This document shows positions 1 to 9,869 of a stretch of 64,000 nt of DNA, one piece after another. The stretch lies in NCBI RefSeq assembly GCF_024228675.1, contig NZ_CP100461.1:3345398-3409397 (forward strand), in the 5' to 3' direction. The notes beneath the pieces were generated by a model. That model did no database searches. It was given only the letters and a program-made list of their open reading frames with translations, and was not told the DNA's origin. Source of the DNA: Salinigranum marinum. GTDB lineage: Archaea > Halobacteriota > Halobacteria > Halobacteriales > Haloferacaceae. Numbering within the stretch: position 1 is the first letter of the stretch; every line of letters begins with the position of its first letter. The position numbers were made by a program, and so were the translations under genes.

Positions 1-52
1 ATACAGTTCAGTTCGGTTCAGAAGTAGACGTTCGTGTGCCACGGGTGGTCGG

Positions 53-1429
53 ATGACCGTCGACCTGTTGTTGCAACTGGACGCCGGGACCATCGCGAAC
101 GGCGTCAACAACGTCTGGATCCTCGTCGTCTGTTTCCTGATCTTCTTCATGCAGCCAGGCTTCGCGCTGCTGGAGAGCGGGCAGGTGCGGGCGAAGAACG
201 TCGGCAACGTCCTGATGAAGAACATGACCGACTGGACGCTCGGCGTCCTCGTGTTCTTCGCTATCGGGGCGGGGGTCAGTTCGATCGTCGGGGCGCTGAC
301 CGCGCCCGGGACGGCGCTCGACATCGGCAGCGCGTTCGCGTACATCAACGACCCGACGGCGTACATCGGCTGGTTCTTCGGCGCGGTGTTCGCCATGACC
401 GCCGCGACCATCGTCTCCGGAGCCGTCGCGGGGCGGATGAACTTCACGGCGTACGTGTTCGTCGCCGCGGCGATGACCGCGGTCATCTACCCCGTGGTCA
501 CCGGGATGACGTGGGCGGGTGGCCTCCTCTCGGGGAGCGGCTACATCGGCCAGGCGCTCGGGACGGGCTACCTCGACTTCGCCGGCGCGACCGTCGTCCA
601 CATGGTCGGCGGCCTCGCGGGGCTCGTCGGGGCCAAGATGGTCGGCCCCCGGCAGGGCCGGTTCGACGCGAACGGCAACTCCCAGCCGATCCCGGGGCAC
701 TCGATGCTGCTCGCCGTGCTGGGGACCCTGTTCCTCGCGTTCGGCTGGTACGGGTTCAACGTCGGCACGCAGGCGACGGTGCTCGCCGCCAGCGACGGCG
801 GCCTCGCGTTCATGGGCGGCGCGCTCGGCCAGGTCGTCCTGAACACCACCCTGGGCATGGGCGCCGGTGGCGTCGCCGCGATGATCGTCTCGGCGAGCTG
901 GCAGGGCAAGCCAGATCCCCTGTGGACGGCCAACGGCCTGCTCGCCGGCCTCGTCGCCGTGACGGGCGCGGTCCCGCACGTCACGTGGTGGGGCGGCGTC
1001 ATCCTCGGCGGGATCGCCGGGGCGCTCGTCCTGCCCACCTTCCGCTGGGTCGTCGACTCGCTGAAGATCGACGACGTCTGCGGTGTCTTCGTGGTCCACG
1101 GCAGTGCGGGTGCCATCGGCACCGTCCTGATCCCGGTGTTCGGCGTCACCGCCGCGGGCGGCTACACGTTCCTCGGCGTCAACCAGCTGATCATGCAGGC
1201 CGTCGGCGTGATCGTCATCGGCGTCTGGACGGTGCTGGCGACGATCGTCACGTTCTCTGTCGCGGAGGCGCTCTTCGGCCTCCGCGTCTCCGAGGAGGAA
1301 GAGGAACTCGGCCTCGACGAGAGCGAACACGGCGTCTCGGTCTACCCCGAGTTCACCGCCACCAACCGCGACCGGCCGGCGATGAGCGCCGACGGCGGTG
1401 CCCGCACCGACGGGGGTGCTGACGAATGA
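53..1429 (+). CDS. amt: Ammonium transporter Amt (first copy)
   Basis: This 458-residue polytopic membrane protein belongs to the Amt/Mep/Rh family, which conducts ammonium across the cytoplasmic membrane. Family blocks visible are [16 protein letters not shown] near residue 33, the [19 protein letters not shown] block near 110, and [17 protein letters not shown] near 340, which carries a conserved pore-region His. Length and about 11 hydrophobic segments fit the family. The start was chosen because the conserved first helix follows at once and a GGTGG-type purine stretch precedes it. Its stop overlaps the start of glnK by 4 bp, the usual amt-glnK operon coupling. A second amt-glnK pair follows at 2272. 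Family assignment is very secure. Confidence 0.97.
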   Translation: MTVDLLLQLDAGTIANGVNNVWILVVCFLIFFMQPGFALLESGQVRAKNVGNVLMKNMTDWTLGVLVFFAIGAGVSSIVGALTAPGTALDIGSAFAYINDPTAYIGWFFGAVFAMTAATIVSGAVAGRMNFTAYVFVAAAMTAVIYPVVTGMTWAGGLLSGSGYIGQALGTGYLDFAGATVVHMVGGLAGLVGAKMVGPRQGRFDANGNSQPIPGHSMLLAVLGTLFLAFGWYGFNVGTQATVLAASDGGLAFMGGALGQVVLNTTLGMGAGGVAAMIVSASWQGKPDPLWTANGLLAGLVAVTGAVPHVTWWGGVILGGIAGALVLPTFRWVVDSLKIDDVCGVFVVHGSAGAIGTVLIPVFGVTAAGGYTFLGVNQLIMQAVGVIVIGVWTVLATIVTFSVAEALFGLRVSEEEEELGLDESEHGVSVYPEFTATNRDRPAMSADGGARTDGGADE

Positions 1430-1773
1430 GCGAGATCGAGATGGTCGTCGCGATGATCCGGCCCGAGAAGCTCGGCGCGGTCAAACAGGCGCTCGCGGAG
1501 GTCGGCGCGCCGTCGCTGACGGTCACGAACATCTCTGGCCGCGGCTCACAGCCCGCCGAGAAGGGCCAGTGGCGCGGCGAGGAGTACACGGTCGACCTCC
1601 ACCAGAAGGTCAAGGTCGAGTGCGTCGTCGCGGATATCCCCGCCGGCGACGTCGTCGACGCGATCAGCGACGCCGCCAGCACGGGCGAGAAGGGCGACGG
1701 GAAGATCTTCGTCCTCCCCGTCTCCGACGCCATCCAGATTCGAACTGGAAAGCGCGGCCCCGAGGCCGTCTGA
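1426..1773 (+). CDS. glnK: PII signal-transduction protein GlnK (first copy)
   Basis: This 115-residue PII protein senses 2-oxoglutarate and ATP/ADP and blocks the partner Amt channel. It begins with the typical [16 protein letters not shown] strand-helix. It has a T-loop containing Tyr in GEEYTVDL (near residue 53) and the B-loop [13 protein letters not shown] near 87, followed by the C-loop IRTGKRG. It overlaps the upstream amt by ATGA, so the two are probably translationally coupled. It differs from the second GlnK (3609-3956) at about six residues. The last 90 bp (1684-1773) match 3867-3956 exactly and 1450-1530 matches 3633-3713 exactly, including silent sites, which suggests recent conversion between the copies. 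Confidence 0.97.
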   Translation: MSEIEMVVAMIRPEKLGAVKQALAEVGAPSLTVTNISGRGSQPAEKGQWRGEEYTVDLHQKVKVECVVADIPAGDVVDAISDAASTGEKGDGKIFVLPVSDAIQIRTGKRGPEAV

Positions 1774-1789
1774 GCTGGCGTCCGGCTTT

Positions 1790-1855
1790 CCTCCGTTGTG
1801 GTTCTGTTTTTCTTTCTCTTTTTTCCTTTCTCTCTTTTCTCTTCCTCTGCTTTCT
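1790..1855 (+). terminator. Pyrimidine-rich T-tract terminator after glnK
   Basis: Just after the glnK stop the + strand becomes almost pure T and C for about 60 bases, with several T5-T6 runs. Haloarchaeal transcripts commonly end at such U-rich tracts without a hairpin. It would end the first amt-glnK transcript before the second one starts. This is inferred from composition only. Confidence 0.6.
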
Positions 1856-2065
1856 CACCACCGTCTCCCGCCGCCCGCGTCGGGAGCGACTGCCCCGCCG
1901 TGGGCGGCTTCCGGGGGACTCGCCGCCCCGTCGATCGCTCCCCCGTCCGCGTCGCGCGCACACCGGTCCGGCGGCGCGCGTGTCGGGGCGCGACGTTCCG
2001 TTGGCGGGTGTGTACGAACGTCCAGATCCGTGGCAACGTTTGCCCGAGAGTCCGATGAATACGAC

Positions 2066-2093
2066 CTTATATACCATATATCTGATTCCAGAT
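2066..2093 (+). promoter_or_regulatory. Promoter and inverted repeat before second amt
   Basis: The 498-bp gap 1774-2271 has no gene. It contains a TATA-like box (CTTATATA, 2066-2073) followed directly by an inverted repeat, ATCTG-4 bp-CAGAT (2080-2093), placed where a regulator would cover the transcription start. A second AT-rich box (AAATATATC) lies near 2117. Together they are candidates for nitrogen-responsive control of the second amt-glnK pair. GGAGG at 2257-2261 is the ribosome binding site that fixes the amt start at 2272. Confidence 0.5.
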
Positions 2094-2271
2094 TAGACGG
2101 ATGACCATTAAGGGGGAAATATATCGACATTCGTAAAGACAAATCCTTATGTACTCGTATGTGGATACGTACCGATGTGATTCGCGGTACAAACCCGCGA
2201 AAATCAGACCAAATCATGAACGACTGTCCAAGCACCACGATCGTTGCACCACCGACGGAGGTATCGTCCGA

Positions 2272-3612
2272 ATGAACGAGCTCCTCCTGCAGTCCGACCT
2301 CTCGGCCATCGTCGAGGCGGTGAACCTCGTGTGGGTTCTCACCGTCACGTTCCTCATCTTCTTCATGCACGCCGGCTTCGCCATGCTCGAAGCCGGGCAG
2401 GTCCGCTCGAAGAACGTCGCCAACCAGCTGACGAAGAACCTGCTCACCTGGTCGATCGGCGTCATCGCCTTCTTCCTCGTCGGCGCGGCCATCTCGACCA
2501 TCGTCGGCGGGCTCACCGGCGGCGGCTCGTACTCGGTCGCCGGCGCGTTCACCGACGTCTGGTACCCCGGTGAGACGACCGCGTGGGTCGGCTGGCTCTT
2601 CGGCGCGGTGTTCGCCATGACCGCCGCGACCATCGTCTCGGGTGCGGTGGCCGGCCGCGCGAAGCTCCGCGCGTACGTCACCTACACCATCGCGCTCGCC
2701 GCGGTGATCTACCCAGTCGTCACCGGCCTCACGTGGGCCGGCGGCTTCCTGGTCGACTTCCACGACTTCGCGGGCGGCATGATCGTCCACGGCATGGGCG
2801 GCATCGCCGGCCTCACCGCGGCGTGGGTCATCGGCCCGCGGATGGACCGCTTCAACGCCGACGGCTCGGTCAACGTCATCCCCGGCCACTCGCTGACGTT
2901 CGCCGTCCTCGGGACGCTCGTGTTAGCGTTCGGCTGGTACGGCTTCAACGTCGGCACCGCTGCCTCGCCGCTTGCGATGGCCGACGATGGGGGCGTCACG
3001 CTCGGCGCGTTCTCGTACGTGGGCCGCGTGGCGCTCACCACGACGCTCGCGATGGGTGCCGGCGCGGTCGGCGCGGCCGCGCTCTCGGTCGTCAAGACCG
3101 GGAAGGTCGACACGCTCTACGTCGCCAACGGCCTGCTCGCCGGTCTCGTCGGGATCACCTCCGTGACCGACGCCGTCGTCTGGCCCGGCGCGCTCGTCAT
3201 CGGCCTGCTCGCCGGCGCACAGCTCCCGATCGTCTTCGAGTTCGTCGAGAAGCGCCTCAACATCGACGACGTCTGTGCGGTCTTCCCGGTCCACGGCTCC
3301 GCCGGCGTCCTCGGCGCGCTGCTGTTCCCGTTCTTCAGCATCAGCGGCTTCTCGGTCGGCGTGCTCGTCAACCAGGTCATCGGCGTCGTGGTCATCGCCC
3401 TGTGGACGTTCGCCGCGACCGCCGCGGTGTTCGGCCTCCTCAAGGCGATCGGCCAGGCGCGCGTCACCCCCGAACACGAACAGGCGGGGCTCGACACCTC
3501 CGAACACGGCGTCGACACCTACCCCGAGTTCGGCAAACCCGACGTCGCCACCGACGGCGGTGCCTTTGACACGGGTGCGGACGTTCGTACCGACGGAGGC
3601 TCCGAAGAATGA
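2272..3612 (+). CDS. amt: Ammonium transporter Amt (second copy)
   Basis: This second Amt-family channel has about 446 residues. The frame is open further upstream to 2149, but the start at 2272 is preferred. GGAGG lies 10 bases before it, and the protein then begins [16 protein letters not shown], aligning with the first Amt. The same family blocks are present ([36 protein letters not shown]). Large stretches resemble the first copy, but the N-terminus, periplasmic loops and tail differ, so it is an older duplicate than the glnK pair suggests. It ends in an acidic/glycine tail and overlaps glnK by 4 bp. It probably shares nitrogen-limited expression with its partner. Confidence 0.96.
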   Translation: MNELLLQSDLSAIVEAVNLVWVLTVTFLIFFMHAGFAMLEAGQVRSKNVANQLTKNLLTWSIGVIAFFLVGAAISTIVGGLTGGGSYSVAGAFTDVWYPGETTAWVGWLFGAVFAMTAATIVSGAVAGRAKLRAYVTYTIALAAVIYPVVTGLTWAGGFLVDFHDFAGGMIVHGMGGIAGLTAAWVIGPRMDRFNADGSVNVIPGHSLTFAVLGTLVLAFGWYGFNVGTAASPLAMADDGGVTLGAFSYVGRVALTTTLAMGAGAVGAAALSVVKTGKVDTLYVANGLLAGLVGITSVTDAVVWPGALVIGLLAGAQLPIVFEFVEKRLNIDDVCAVFPVHGSAGVLGALLFPFFSISGFSVGVLVNQVIGVVVIALWTFAATAAVFGLLKAIGQARVTPEHEQAGLDTSEHGVDTYPEFGKPDVATDGGAFDTGADVRTDGGSEE

Positions 3613-3956
3613 GCGAAATCGAGATGATCGTTGCGATGATCCGGCCCGAGAAGCTCGGCGCGGTCAAACAGGCGCTCGCGGAGGTCGGCGCGCCGTCGCT
3701 GACGGTCACGAACGTCTCCGGCCGCGGCTCCCAGCCGGCGAAGAAAGGGCAGTGGCGCGGCGAGGAGTACACGGTCGATCTCCACCAGAAGGTCAAGGTC
3801 GAGTGCGTCGTCGCGGACATCCCCGCCGACGACGTCGTCGACGCCATCGCCGACGCCGCCAACACCGGCGAGAAGGGCGACGGGAAGATCTTCGTCCTCC
3901 CCGTCTCCGACGCCATCCAGATTCGAACTGGAAAGCGCGGCCCCGAGGCCGTCTGA
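3609..3956 (+). CDS. glnK: PII signal-transduction protein GlnK (second copy)
   Basis: This 115-residue PII protein forms an operon with the second amt through an ATGA overlap. All PII landmarks are intact: the N-terminal strand-helix, T-loop Tyr in GEEYTVDL, B-loop GEKGDGKIF and C-loop IRTGKRG. Compared with the first GlnK it has about six substitutions, including E to K in the T-loop segment SQPAKKGQ and G to D in [10 protein letters not shown]-loop charge can affect which Amt is bound, so the pairs may be partly specific. The 3' 90 bp are identical to the first copy, so short reads will not separate the two genes. Confidence 0.97.
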   Translation: MSEIEMIVAMIRPEKLGAVKQALAEVGAPSLTVTNVSGRGSQPAKKGQWRGEEYTVDLHQKVKVECVVADIPADDVVDAIADAANTGEKGDGKIFVLPVSDAIQIRTGKRGPEAV

Positions 3957-4110
3957 CGACGCTTCGGCTCCCCGACTGTACCTTCCGTTATTTCGACGCC
4001 CGTACCACACGCGCCACTGCCCAGTCCCGTCCGCCGCCGGCCACGACACGCGACCGCGGTCCGTGACGATCGCGGGGCGTTCTGCCGGTAGTTTTGAGGC
4101 TGTGACCAGT

Positions 4111-4118
4111 TTTATATT
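4111..4118 (+). promoter_or_regulatory. TATA box of a probably leaderless transcript
   Basis: TTTATATT lies with its centre about 26 bp before the ATG at 4140, which is the haloarchaeal TATA-to-start distance. The transcript of the HEAT-repeat gene would therefore begin at or next to its start codon. The same arrangement is seen before hemL (TTTATCT, 6225-6231) and the DHH gene (ATTTATAC, 15261-15268). Confidence 0.65.
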
Positions 4119-4139
4119 CACGATAGCCTACATTTCTGC

Positions 4140-6146
4140 ATGGGGCTGTTCGGGTTCGGGAGCAAGAGCAACGAGGAGATAATCGAGGAGCACTGGAACG
4201 AGAGCGATCCCGCGGCGTACGACGTCGAGGCGATCGTCTCGACGCTCAACGACGACGACGGGGAGATCAGGCTCGCCGCGTCGAAGCTGCTGTGTGCGGT
4301 CGCCGACGATTACCCGACGCGACTGACGCCGCACGTCGCGGAGATGCGGCCCGGGGCCGAGGCCCCGGAGGACGAGGTCGTCGCCAACGTGACGTACGCG
4401 CTGACGTACGCCATCGAGTCGGACCCGAGCGTGGCGGTCGGACCTCTCCTGGCGGTGGTCGCAGACAACCTCTCGTCGACCGACGAACTCGTCCGGCAGT
4501 ACTCGCTCAACGTGCTCTGGCAGGTCGCCACGCACGACGACCGCTCCGCGGAGGCGATCGGTTCGTTACACCGCCACGACATGTTGACGAACGTCGTCCG
4601 GCACCTCTCGGACGACGCCGACCAGAACCGACTGCGTGCCGCGATCGTCCTGCGTGAAGCGTGTCGGATCTCACCCGACTACGGGACGGAGTACGTCGCC
4701 GATCTGGACGACGCGCTCGCCGACCCGAACGAGGAGGTCGTCACGGCCGCGGCGGCCGCCCTGTCGTGGGTCGCCTCGGAGCACCGGGACGCGGTCCAGT
4801 ACTCCACGGAACCGCTGGCGGCGGTGCTCGCGGACTGCTCGGTCGAAAACGGGCGGCTGGCCGCGGCCGGAGCGCTCTCACACGTCGTCGAGGAGCACCC
4901 CGAGAAGGTCGCTCCCCAGGCCGACGCGCTCGTCGGCGGGGCGACGGATCCTTCCGAGGAGCTCCGGGCTCGGTGTCTCGTCACCCTCCGCAGGGCGGGC
5001 CAGACGGTGCCCGACGCGCTCAGTCCCCACCGGGAGACGTTCGCCGACCTCGCGGAGAACGCGCCCCGCGACGAGGAGCGAGAACACGCACGGGCGTGTC
5101 TGGACGCCGTCGACGCCGCGGCCGAAACCTCGGACGGCGAGTCGGCCGACACCGGTACTGCCACCGCCAGCGGAACCGGGACCGTCGACGGGCGGACCGT
5201 CGACGAGGTGATCGAGGAGAACGCGGCCACGGACGACCCGGCCCGACTCGAAGCGGGAGCGGTCGCCGAGACGCTCACGGCCGAGGACGAGACGATCAAA
5301 CACCGGGCAGGATCGATGCTGGTCGCTGTCGCCGAGGAGGAACCGGAGCGCCTCGCTTCGCACACCGAGACGCTGACTGCGGGACTTGACAGCGAGAACA
5401 CCGAGACGGTCCAGTTCGTACTGCTCGCCCTCAAGAAGAGCCTCGATCCGGCGTCACCCGATGCCGTCGACGCGCTGCCAGCGGTGATCGAGTGCCTCTC
5501 GCGTGACGACGACGCCGTCCAGGAGTTCTCGCTCGAAATCGTCCGTGACGTCGCAGGGACACACGAGGAGGCCCCCGAGTGGCTCGCGTCGCTACACGAC
5601 GACGGGCGACTCGAAGCCGTCACACGCCACCTCCGGGCCGAAGACGCCGTCCTGCGCAACCACGCGGCCGCGATCACGCTGGAGGTCAGCCAGGTCAGGC
5701 CCGCCGTCGGTCGGACGTTCGTCGACGAATTGGCGCCGTTGCTGGCTGACCCGAACGAGCCGATCGTCTCGAACGCCCTCGCCGCGCTGTCGTTCGCGGC
5801 TGACGACCACCCCGAGACGATCGCCCACCTGACCGACGACCTGGTCTCGATCCTCGAGAGTCACTCGAACGAGTACACGCGAGCGACTGCTGCGGGACTG
5901 TTGGCGTCGATCGCACAGGAGTCCCCGGAGCGACTGGTAGAACACGCGGACACGGTCGTCGGGGCGATCACCGACGGCACCGATCAGGAACGGCAACAGT
6001 TGAGCTTCGTTCTCCGTTTCGTTGGCGAGGTCGACCCTGACGCGCTGGAGCCGCACCGAGAGACGCTCGAAACCATCGTGCGGGACGACACTGACGACAC
6101 CGTCAGCGAGCAGACGCGCGGCGCGCTCGACTCCCTGACCGACTGA
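4140..6146 (+). CDS. HEAT-repeat protein with duplicated halves
   Basis: This 668-residue acidic soluble protein is built of alpha-helical HEAT/armadillo-like repeats, which act as binding scaffolds. It has an internal duplication. Residues 1-330 (starting NEEIIEEHWNESDPA) and about 355-668 (starting VDEVIEENAATDDPA) align along their length, including the blocks LADPNEEVVTAAAAALS and LADPNEPIVSNALAALS. A serine/threonine/glycine-rich linker joins the halves. No catalytic motif, signal peptide or membrane segment is seen. It is monocistronic between glnK and hemL with its own promoter, so context does not reveal its partner. Repeat class is secure; function unknown. Confidence 0.85.
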   Translation: MGLFGFGSKSNEEIIEEHWNESDPAAYDVEAIVSTLNDDDGEIRLAASKLLCAVADDYPTRLTPHVAEMRPGAEAPEDEVVANVTYALTYAIESDPSVAVGPLLAVVADNLSSTDELVRQYSLNVLWQVATHDDRSAEAIGSLHRHDMLTNVVRHLSDDADQNRLRAAIVLREACRISPDYGTEYVADLDDALADPNEEVVTAAAAALSWVASEHRDAVQYSTEPLAAVLADCSVENGRLAAAGALSHVVEEHPEKVAPQADALVGGATDPSEELRARCLVTLRRAGQTVPDALSPHRETFADLAENAPRDEEREHARACLDAVDAAAETSDGESADTGTATASGTGTVDGRTVDEVIEENAATDDPARLEAGAVAETLTAEDETIKHRAGSMLVAVAEEEPERLASHTETLTAGLDSENTETVQFVLLALKKSLDPASPDAVDALPAVIECLSRDDDAVQEFSLEIVRDVAGTHEEAPEWLASLHDDGRLEAVTRHLRAEDAVLRNHAAAITLEVSQVRPAVGRTFVDELAPLLADPNEPIVSNALAALSFAADDHPETIAHLTDDLVSILESHSNEYTRATAAGLLASIAQESPERLVEHADTVVGAITDGTDQERQQLSFVLRFVGEVDPDALEPHRETLETIVRDDTDDTVSEQTRGALDSLTD

Positions 6147-6254
6147 GCACCGTCCGGGGTGGGACGTCGGACCCCGCCGAAACGCGCCTGGCGGTCCGTC
6201 CGCGGCCCCGACGAGTGACGTGGATTTATCTCCCTTTCGACGCCACTCACGGGT

Positions 6255-7592
6255 ATGAACCACGACCGCTCCCGCGACCTGTACGACCGGGCGCTCTCGG
6301 TCCTGCCCGGCGGGGTGAACTCCTCGGTCCGCGCGGTTCGCCCGTACCCCTTCTTCATCGAGCGCGGCGACGGCGCGCACGTCGTCGACGCCGACGGGAA
6401 CCGCTACATCGACTACGTGATGGGCTACGGACCGCTGCTGTACGGCCACGACATGCCCGATCCGGTCCGCGCGGCGGTCCAGTCGTTCGCCTCGGAGGGG
6501 CCGATGTACGGCGCGCCCACGGAGATCGAGGTCGACCACGCGGAGTTCGTCGCCCGGCACGTCCCCTCGGTCGAGATGATCCGGTTCGTCAACTCGGGCA
6601 CCGAGGCGACCGTCTCCGCCGTCCGCCTCGCACGCGGCTACACGGGGCGGGACAAGATCGTCGTCATGCAGGGCGGCTACCACGGCGCACAGGAGTCGAC
6701 GCTCGTCGAGGGCGGCCCCGACAACCCCCGGCCCTCGACGGCGGGCATCCCCGACTCGTTCGCCGAACACACGATCCCGGTGCCGTTCAACGACGAGGCG
6801 ACTGTCGAGGCCGTCTTCGAGGAGCACGGCCACGAGATCGCGGGCGTCCTCGTCGAGCCGATCCTCGGGAACACGGGGATCGTCGGGCCCGTCGACGGCT
6901 ACCACGAGACCCTCCGCGAACTCTGTGACGACCACGGCGCGCTCCTCGTCTTCGACGAGGTCATCACCGGCTTCAGGGTAGGAGGCCTCGGCTGTGCGCA
7001 GTCGAAACTCGGCGTGACGCCCGACGTCACGACGTTCGGGAAGATCATCGGCGGCGGCTTCCCCGTGGGTGCGATCGGCGGGAAAGCGGAGATTATCGAG
7101 AGTTTCACGCCCGCGGGCGACGTGTTCCAGTCCGGCACGTTCTCGGGCCACCCGGTGACGATGGCGGCAGGCCACGCCTACCTGACGTACGCCGCCGAAC
7201 ACGACGTGTACGACCACGTCAACCGACTCGGAGAGGAACTCCGCGCGGGGATCACGGACATCTGCGAGGAGCGCGCCCCCGAGTACACGGTCGTCGGCAG
7301 CGACTCGATGTTCAAGACCGTCTTCACCCGCCACGCCCCTGCCGGTCTCGCCGACCAGTGTTCGGGCGGGTGCGAACAGCGCACCGACTGTCCGCGGTAC
7401 GACCACTGTCCGAAGACTGGTCACGACGTCGCGAACGCGGAGACCGAGCGGTGGGAGCGCGTCTTCTGGCAGGAGATGAAAGACCGGGGCGTGTTCCTGA
7501 CGGCGAACCAGTTCGAGTCGCAGTTCGTCTCGTACGCCCACACAGACGACGACGTCCAAGAGACGCTCGACGCGTACCAAGAGGCGCTCTGA
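6255..7592 (+). CDS. hemL: Glutamate-1-semialdehyde 2,1-aminomutase
   Basis: This 445-residue PLP enzyme converts glutamate-1-semialdehyde to 5-aminolevulinate, the tetrapyrrole precursor of the C5 pathway used by archaea. Diagnostic features are the start [18 protein letters not shown], the region [11 protein letters not shown], the cofactor region [12 protein letters not shown], and the PLP lysine in [15 protein letters not shown]. An insertion near residues 370-400 holds several Cys and His ([17 protein letters not shown]), a local cluster absent from bacterial HemL that might bind metal. Haloarchaeal homologues may share it; this was not checked. A TATA-like box 27 bp upstream suggests a leaderless transcript. 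hemC, SUMT and hemD are 3 kb downstream. Confidence 0.97.
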   Translation: MNHDRSRDLYDRALSVLPGGVNSSVRAVRPYPFFIERGDGAHVVDADGNRYIDYVMGYGPLLYGHDMPDPVRAAVQSFASEGPMYGAPTEIEVDHAEFVARHVPSVEMIRFVNSGTEATVSAVRLARGYTGRDKIVVMQGGYHGAQESTLVEGGPDNPRPSTAGIPDSFAEHTIPVPFNDEATVEAVFEEHGHEIAGVLVEPILGNTGIVGPVDGYHETLRELCDDHGALLVFDEVITGFRVGGLGCAQSKLGVTPDVTTFGKIIGGGFPVGAIGGKAEIIESFTPAGDVFQSGTFSGHPVTMAAGHAYLTYAAEHDVYDHVNRLGEELRAGITDICEERAPEYTVVGSDSMFKTVFTRHAPAGLADQCSGGCEQRTDCPRYDHCPKTGHDVANAETERWERVFWQEMKDRGVFLTANQFESQFVSYAHTDDDVQETLDAYQEAL

Positions 7593-7620
7593 GCCGGTCG
7601 CGTCGGGCGATCGCGCCGTC

Positions 7621-9006
7621 TCACCGGTGTGGGGGCTCGTCCACCGTCGCTCGCTCGTCCATCATCGCCGCCGCCGTCTCGGCCCACGATCCCCGACGGA
7701 ACCCCCAGCCGACGACCGCGGCCCAGCACAGGTACGAGAGCGCGATCCCGACGTAGACGCCCGGGAGTCCGTAGCCGAGCGCGATCCCGAGGAGCGACGA
7801 CACGCCGAGCAGGAAGACGAACGAGCCGAGGAGGCGGGCGTAAAACGGCGTCCGGGTGTCTCCCGCGCCCCGCAACGCCCCCGAGAGCGGGAAGAAGACG
7901 CCGAACCAGACCATCGAGACGGCGAAGACCCGGGTGAACGCGACCGCGTAGTCGACCACCGTTGGATCGCGCGTAAACACTCGAACCAGCGGTTCGGCGG
8001 CGACGAACAGAACGACCCCTGCACAGCCGAGGACGACGACGCTGAGCACGAGGATCGCCCGCGTGGTCTCCCGCGCCGCCTCCACGTCGCCCTCGCCCAG
8101 CGTCTGCCCGACGACGATGCTGGCGACGGTGCTGAACGACCGATACAACGGGCCGGTGAGCTGCTGGTAGAGCCGCCGCCCGATGTGGTACGCGGCGTTC
8201 ACCTCGGTGCCGAAGAGCAACAACAGCGCGTTGAACGGGAAGTTCGCCAGCGAGGTGCTCATCCCCTCCGCGAACGTCGGAACACTCACCGCGACGAGCT
8301 GCCGCGTGATCGTGAACTCCCGCGGGCGGGCCAAAGAGAGCGGCGTGCGGCCGCTCGCGATCGCGCCCGTGATCGCCACCGCCTCGAACGTCCGGCTGAC
8401 CGCCGTCGCGATCCCGACGCCGACGATACCCAGCGTGGGGGCGAGCCAGACGCCGAGACCCAGCGTGACCGTCAGCAGGATGTTGAGCAGGCTCGCGCTC
8501 CCGTTGGCGAGCATGGGGGTCCGCGTGTCGCCCGTCCCTTGGAGTGAGCGCGCGCCGACGAGCGCGAGGATCCGCATCGGCGCGGCGACGAAGAGGATCG
8601 TCAGATACGTCCCGCCCTGGCGGACGACCGCCGACTCGGCTCCCAACACGTCGATCAGCGCCGGACCGAATAGCAGGCCCACGGCGACGAGCGGAATCCC
8701 CGCACCTGCGCCGAGGAGGAGCGCCTGTGTGACGGCACGGTCGCGCGTGAGGTCGGCCCCCCGTCCCGTGTCCTGGCTCGACAGCGCGATCCCGCCGGCA
8801 CCGAGCCCGAGGCCGATCCGAAGCGGGACCTGCGCGTAGAGGTCGGCGAGCCCGATGGCGGCGACGGCCGCCGGCGAGAAGAGCCCGGTGACGACGATGT
8901 CGACCGTCCGCATCAGCGTGTTGAGCGTCTGCTGGACCGCGATCGGCCATCCCAGCGCGAGGGTTCGACTCCACACCGAGCGGAGCCGATCGGAGACCAG
9001 CGGCAT
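7621..9006 (-). CDS. MATE family efflux transporter
   Basis: This is a polytopic membrane protein of about 461 residues from the MATE superfamily, which exports drugs or metabolites using a sodium or proton gradient. It shows the two-fold MATE pattern, with ALGWPIAVQQTLNTLMRTVD at the N-terminus and a related block around FPFNALLLLFGTEVNAAYHIG in the second half, and about 12 hydrophobic helices. The frame runs far upstream, but the added sequence is arginine-rich and unlike a protein. The start at 9006 (MPLVSDRLRS) precedes helix 1 directly. It is convergent with hemL. Substrate cannot be inferred. Confidence 0.9.
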   Translation of the reverse strand: MPLVSDRLRSVWSRTLALGWPIAVQQTLNTLMRTVDIVVTGLFSPAAVAAIGLADLYAQVPLRIGLGLGAGGIALSSQDTGRGADLTRDRAVTQALLLGAGAGIPLVAVGLLFGPALIDVLGAESAVVRQGGTYLTILFVAAPMRILALVGARSLQGTGDTRTPMLANGSASLLNILLTVTLGLGVWLAPTLGIVGVGIATAVSRTFEAVAITGAIASGRTPLSLARPREFTITRQLVAVSVPTFAEGMSTSLANFPFNALLLLFGTEVNAAYHIGRRLYQQLTGPLYRSFSTVASIVVGQTLGEGDVEAARETTRAILVLSVVVLGCAGVVLFVAAEPLVRVFTRDPTVVDYAVAFTRVFAVSMVWFGVFFPLSGALRGAGDTRTPFYARLLGSFVFLLGVSSLLGIALGYGLPGVYVGIALSYLCWAAVVGWGFRRGSWAETAAAMMDERATVDEPPHR

Positions 9007-9174
9007 CCGGTTCGTCGCACGGAGACCGGGCGCAACAAGCCGCCGGTAGGAGCAAGGAAGACACGCGCGTCGGCCCGTCTCCGCCCACCTCGATCCGAAC
9101 CTGGGTACGGATGCCAGCACCCGTCCACCCCTGCGACCGTGAGAGTTGAGTGCCGTCGCGTCGTTGCGTCGGCT

Positions 9175-9840
9175 ATGAGCCCTCCGCCGGACGACCACGA
9201 GCGCGACCCGGACGACGGGGCCGACGAGCGCACCCCCGACGCTGCCGCCGCGGAGCCACGCGACCGACCGGACGAGCCGTCGGCGGCCGAGTTCGACGCG
9301 CCGACCGAGGACGAAGACACGGTCGACGCGCGGCGCGGCGACGACGCGCGCGCCGCCAGCGACGCGAGCGGCCCGTCGACCCCCGCCGCGGAGACGACGA
9401 CAGAGAGCCTCCGCCGGACGCTCGACGGGGTCCTCCCGGCGGCCGACGTCGACTCGCGCTGGTGGTACTGGATCGCGGCGGTCCCCGTCTACTTCCTCGT
9501 CACGTTCGTCGGCGGTGCCGTCGCCGCCGTCCTGTTCGTCTTCGCGGGGCTGCTCGACGTCCTCGGACTGGGCGGGCTCGCGAGCTTCTCGACGTTCGTC
9601 CTCTTCGGCGGCGTCGCCGCCCTCTTCGGGCTCGTGGGGGTAGTCGTCGCGTTCGCCTTTCCCGTCGCGGTGTACGTCGACGCGCGGGCGATCGAGGCCG
9701 CGGGCGGCGAGTGGCAGCCCGACCCCGTGCTGTGGGGGCTCGTGGCTGTGGTGGCCGTGCTCGTGACCAACTTCGTCCTCAGCGTGCCGCTGGCGCTGTA
9801 CTACCTCTACAAGCGGCACGAGGAACTCGGGACGCCCTGA
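9175..9840 (+). CDS. Acidic-tail membrane protein, unknown function
   Basis: This protein of about 221 residues begins MSPPPDDHERDPDDG. An earlier in-frame start at 9139 would add only an unconvincing arginine-rich stub. Residues 1-95 are low-complexity, acidic and probably disordered. Three to four hydrophobic segments follow (WIAAVPVYFLVTFVGG onward, LFGGVAALFGLVGVVVAFAF, and WGLVAVVAVLVTNFVLSVPL), ending in a short positive tail YYLYKRHEELG. This is a familiar haloarchaeal architecture of uncharacterised membrane proteins. It diverges from the MATE gene and converges with the next small membrane protein. No enzymatic motif was seen. Confidence 0.75.
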   Translation: MSPPPDDHERDPDDGADERTPDAAAAEPRDRPDEPSAAEFDAPTEDEDTVDARRGDDARAASDASGPSTPAAETTTESLRRTLDGVLPAADVDSRWWYWIAAVPVYFLVTFVGGAVAAVLFVFAGLLDVLGLGGLASFSTFVLFGGVAALFGLVGVVVAFAFPVAVYVDARAIEAAGGEWQPDPVLWGLVAVVAVLVTNFVLSVPLALYYLYKRHEELGTP

Positions 9841-9869
9841 GGCAGACACGCGGCGGCCCTGAGTCGAGG

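Noticed and set aside
8..1330. Long minus-strand open frame opposite the first amt
   Set aside because: Arginine/aspartate-rich reading typical of high-GC shadow frames; the opposite strand is a clear Amt protein. Similar long shadows at 5592-7580, 7421-9088 and 1855-2889 were dropped for the same reason.
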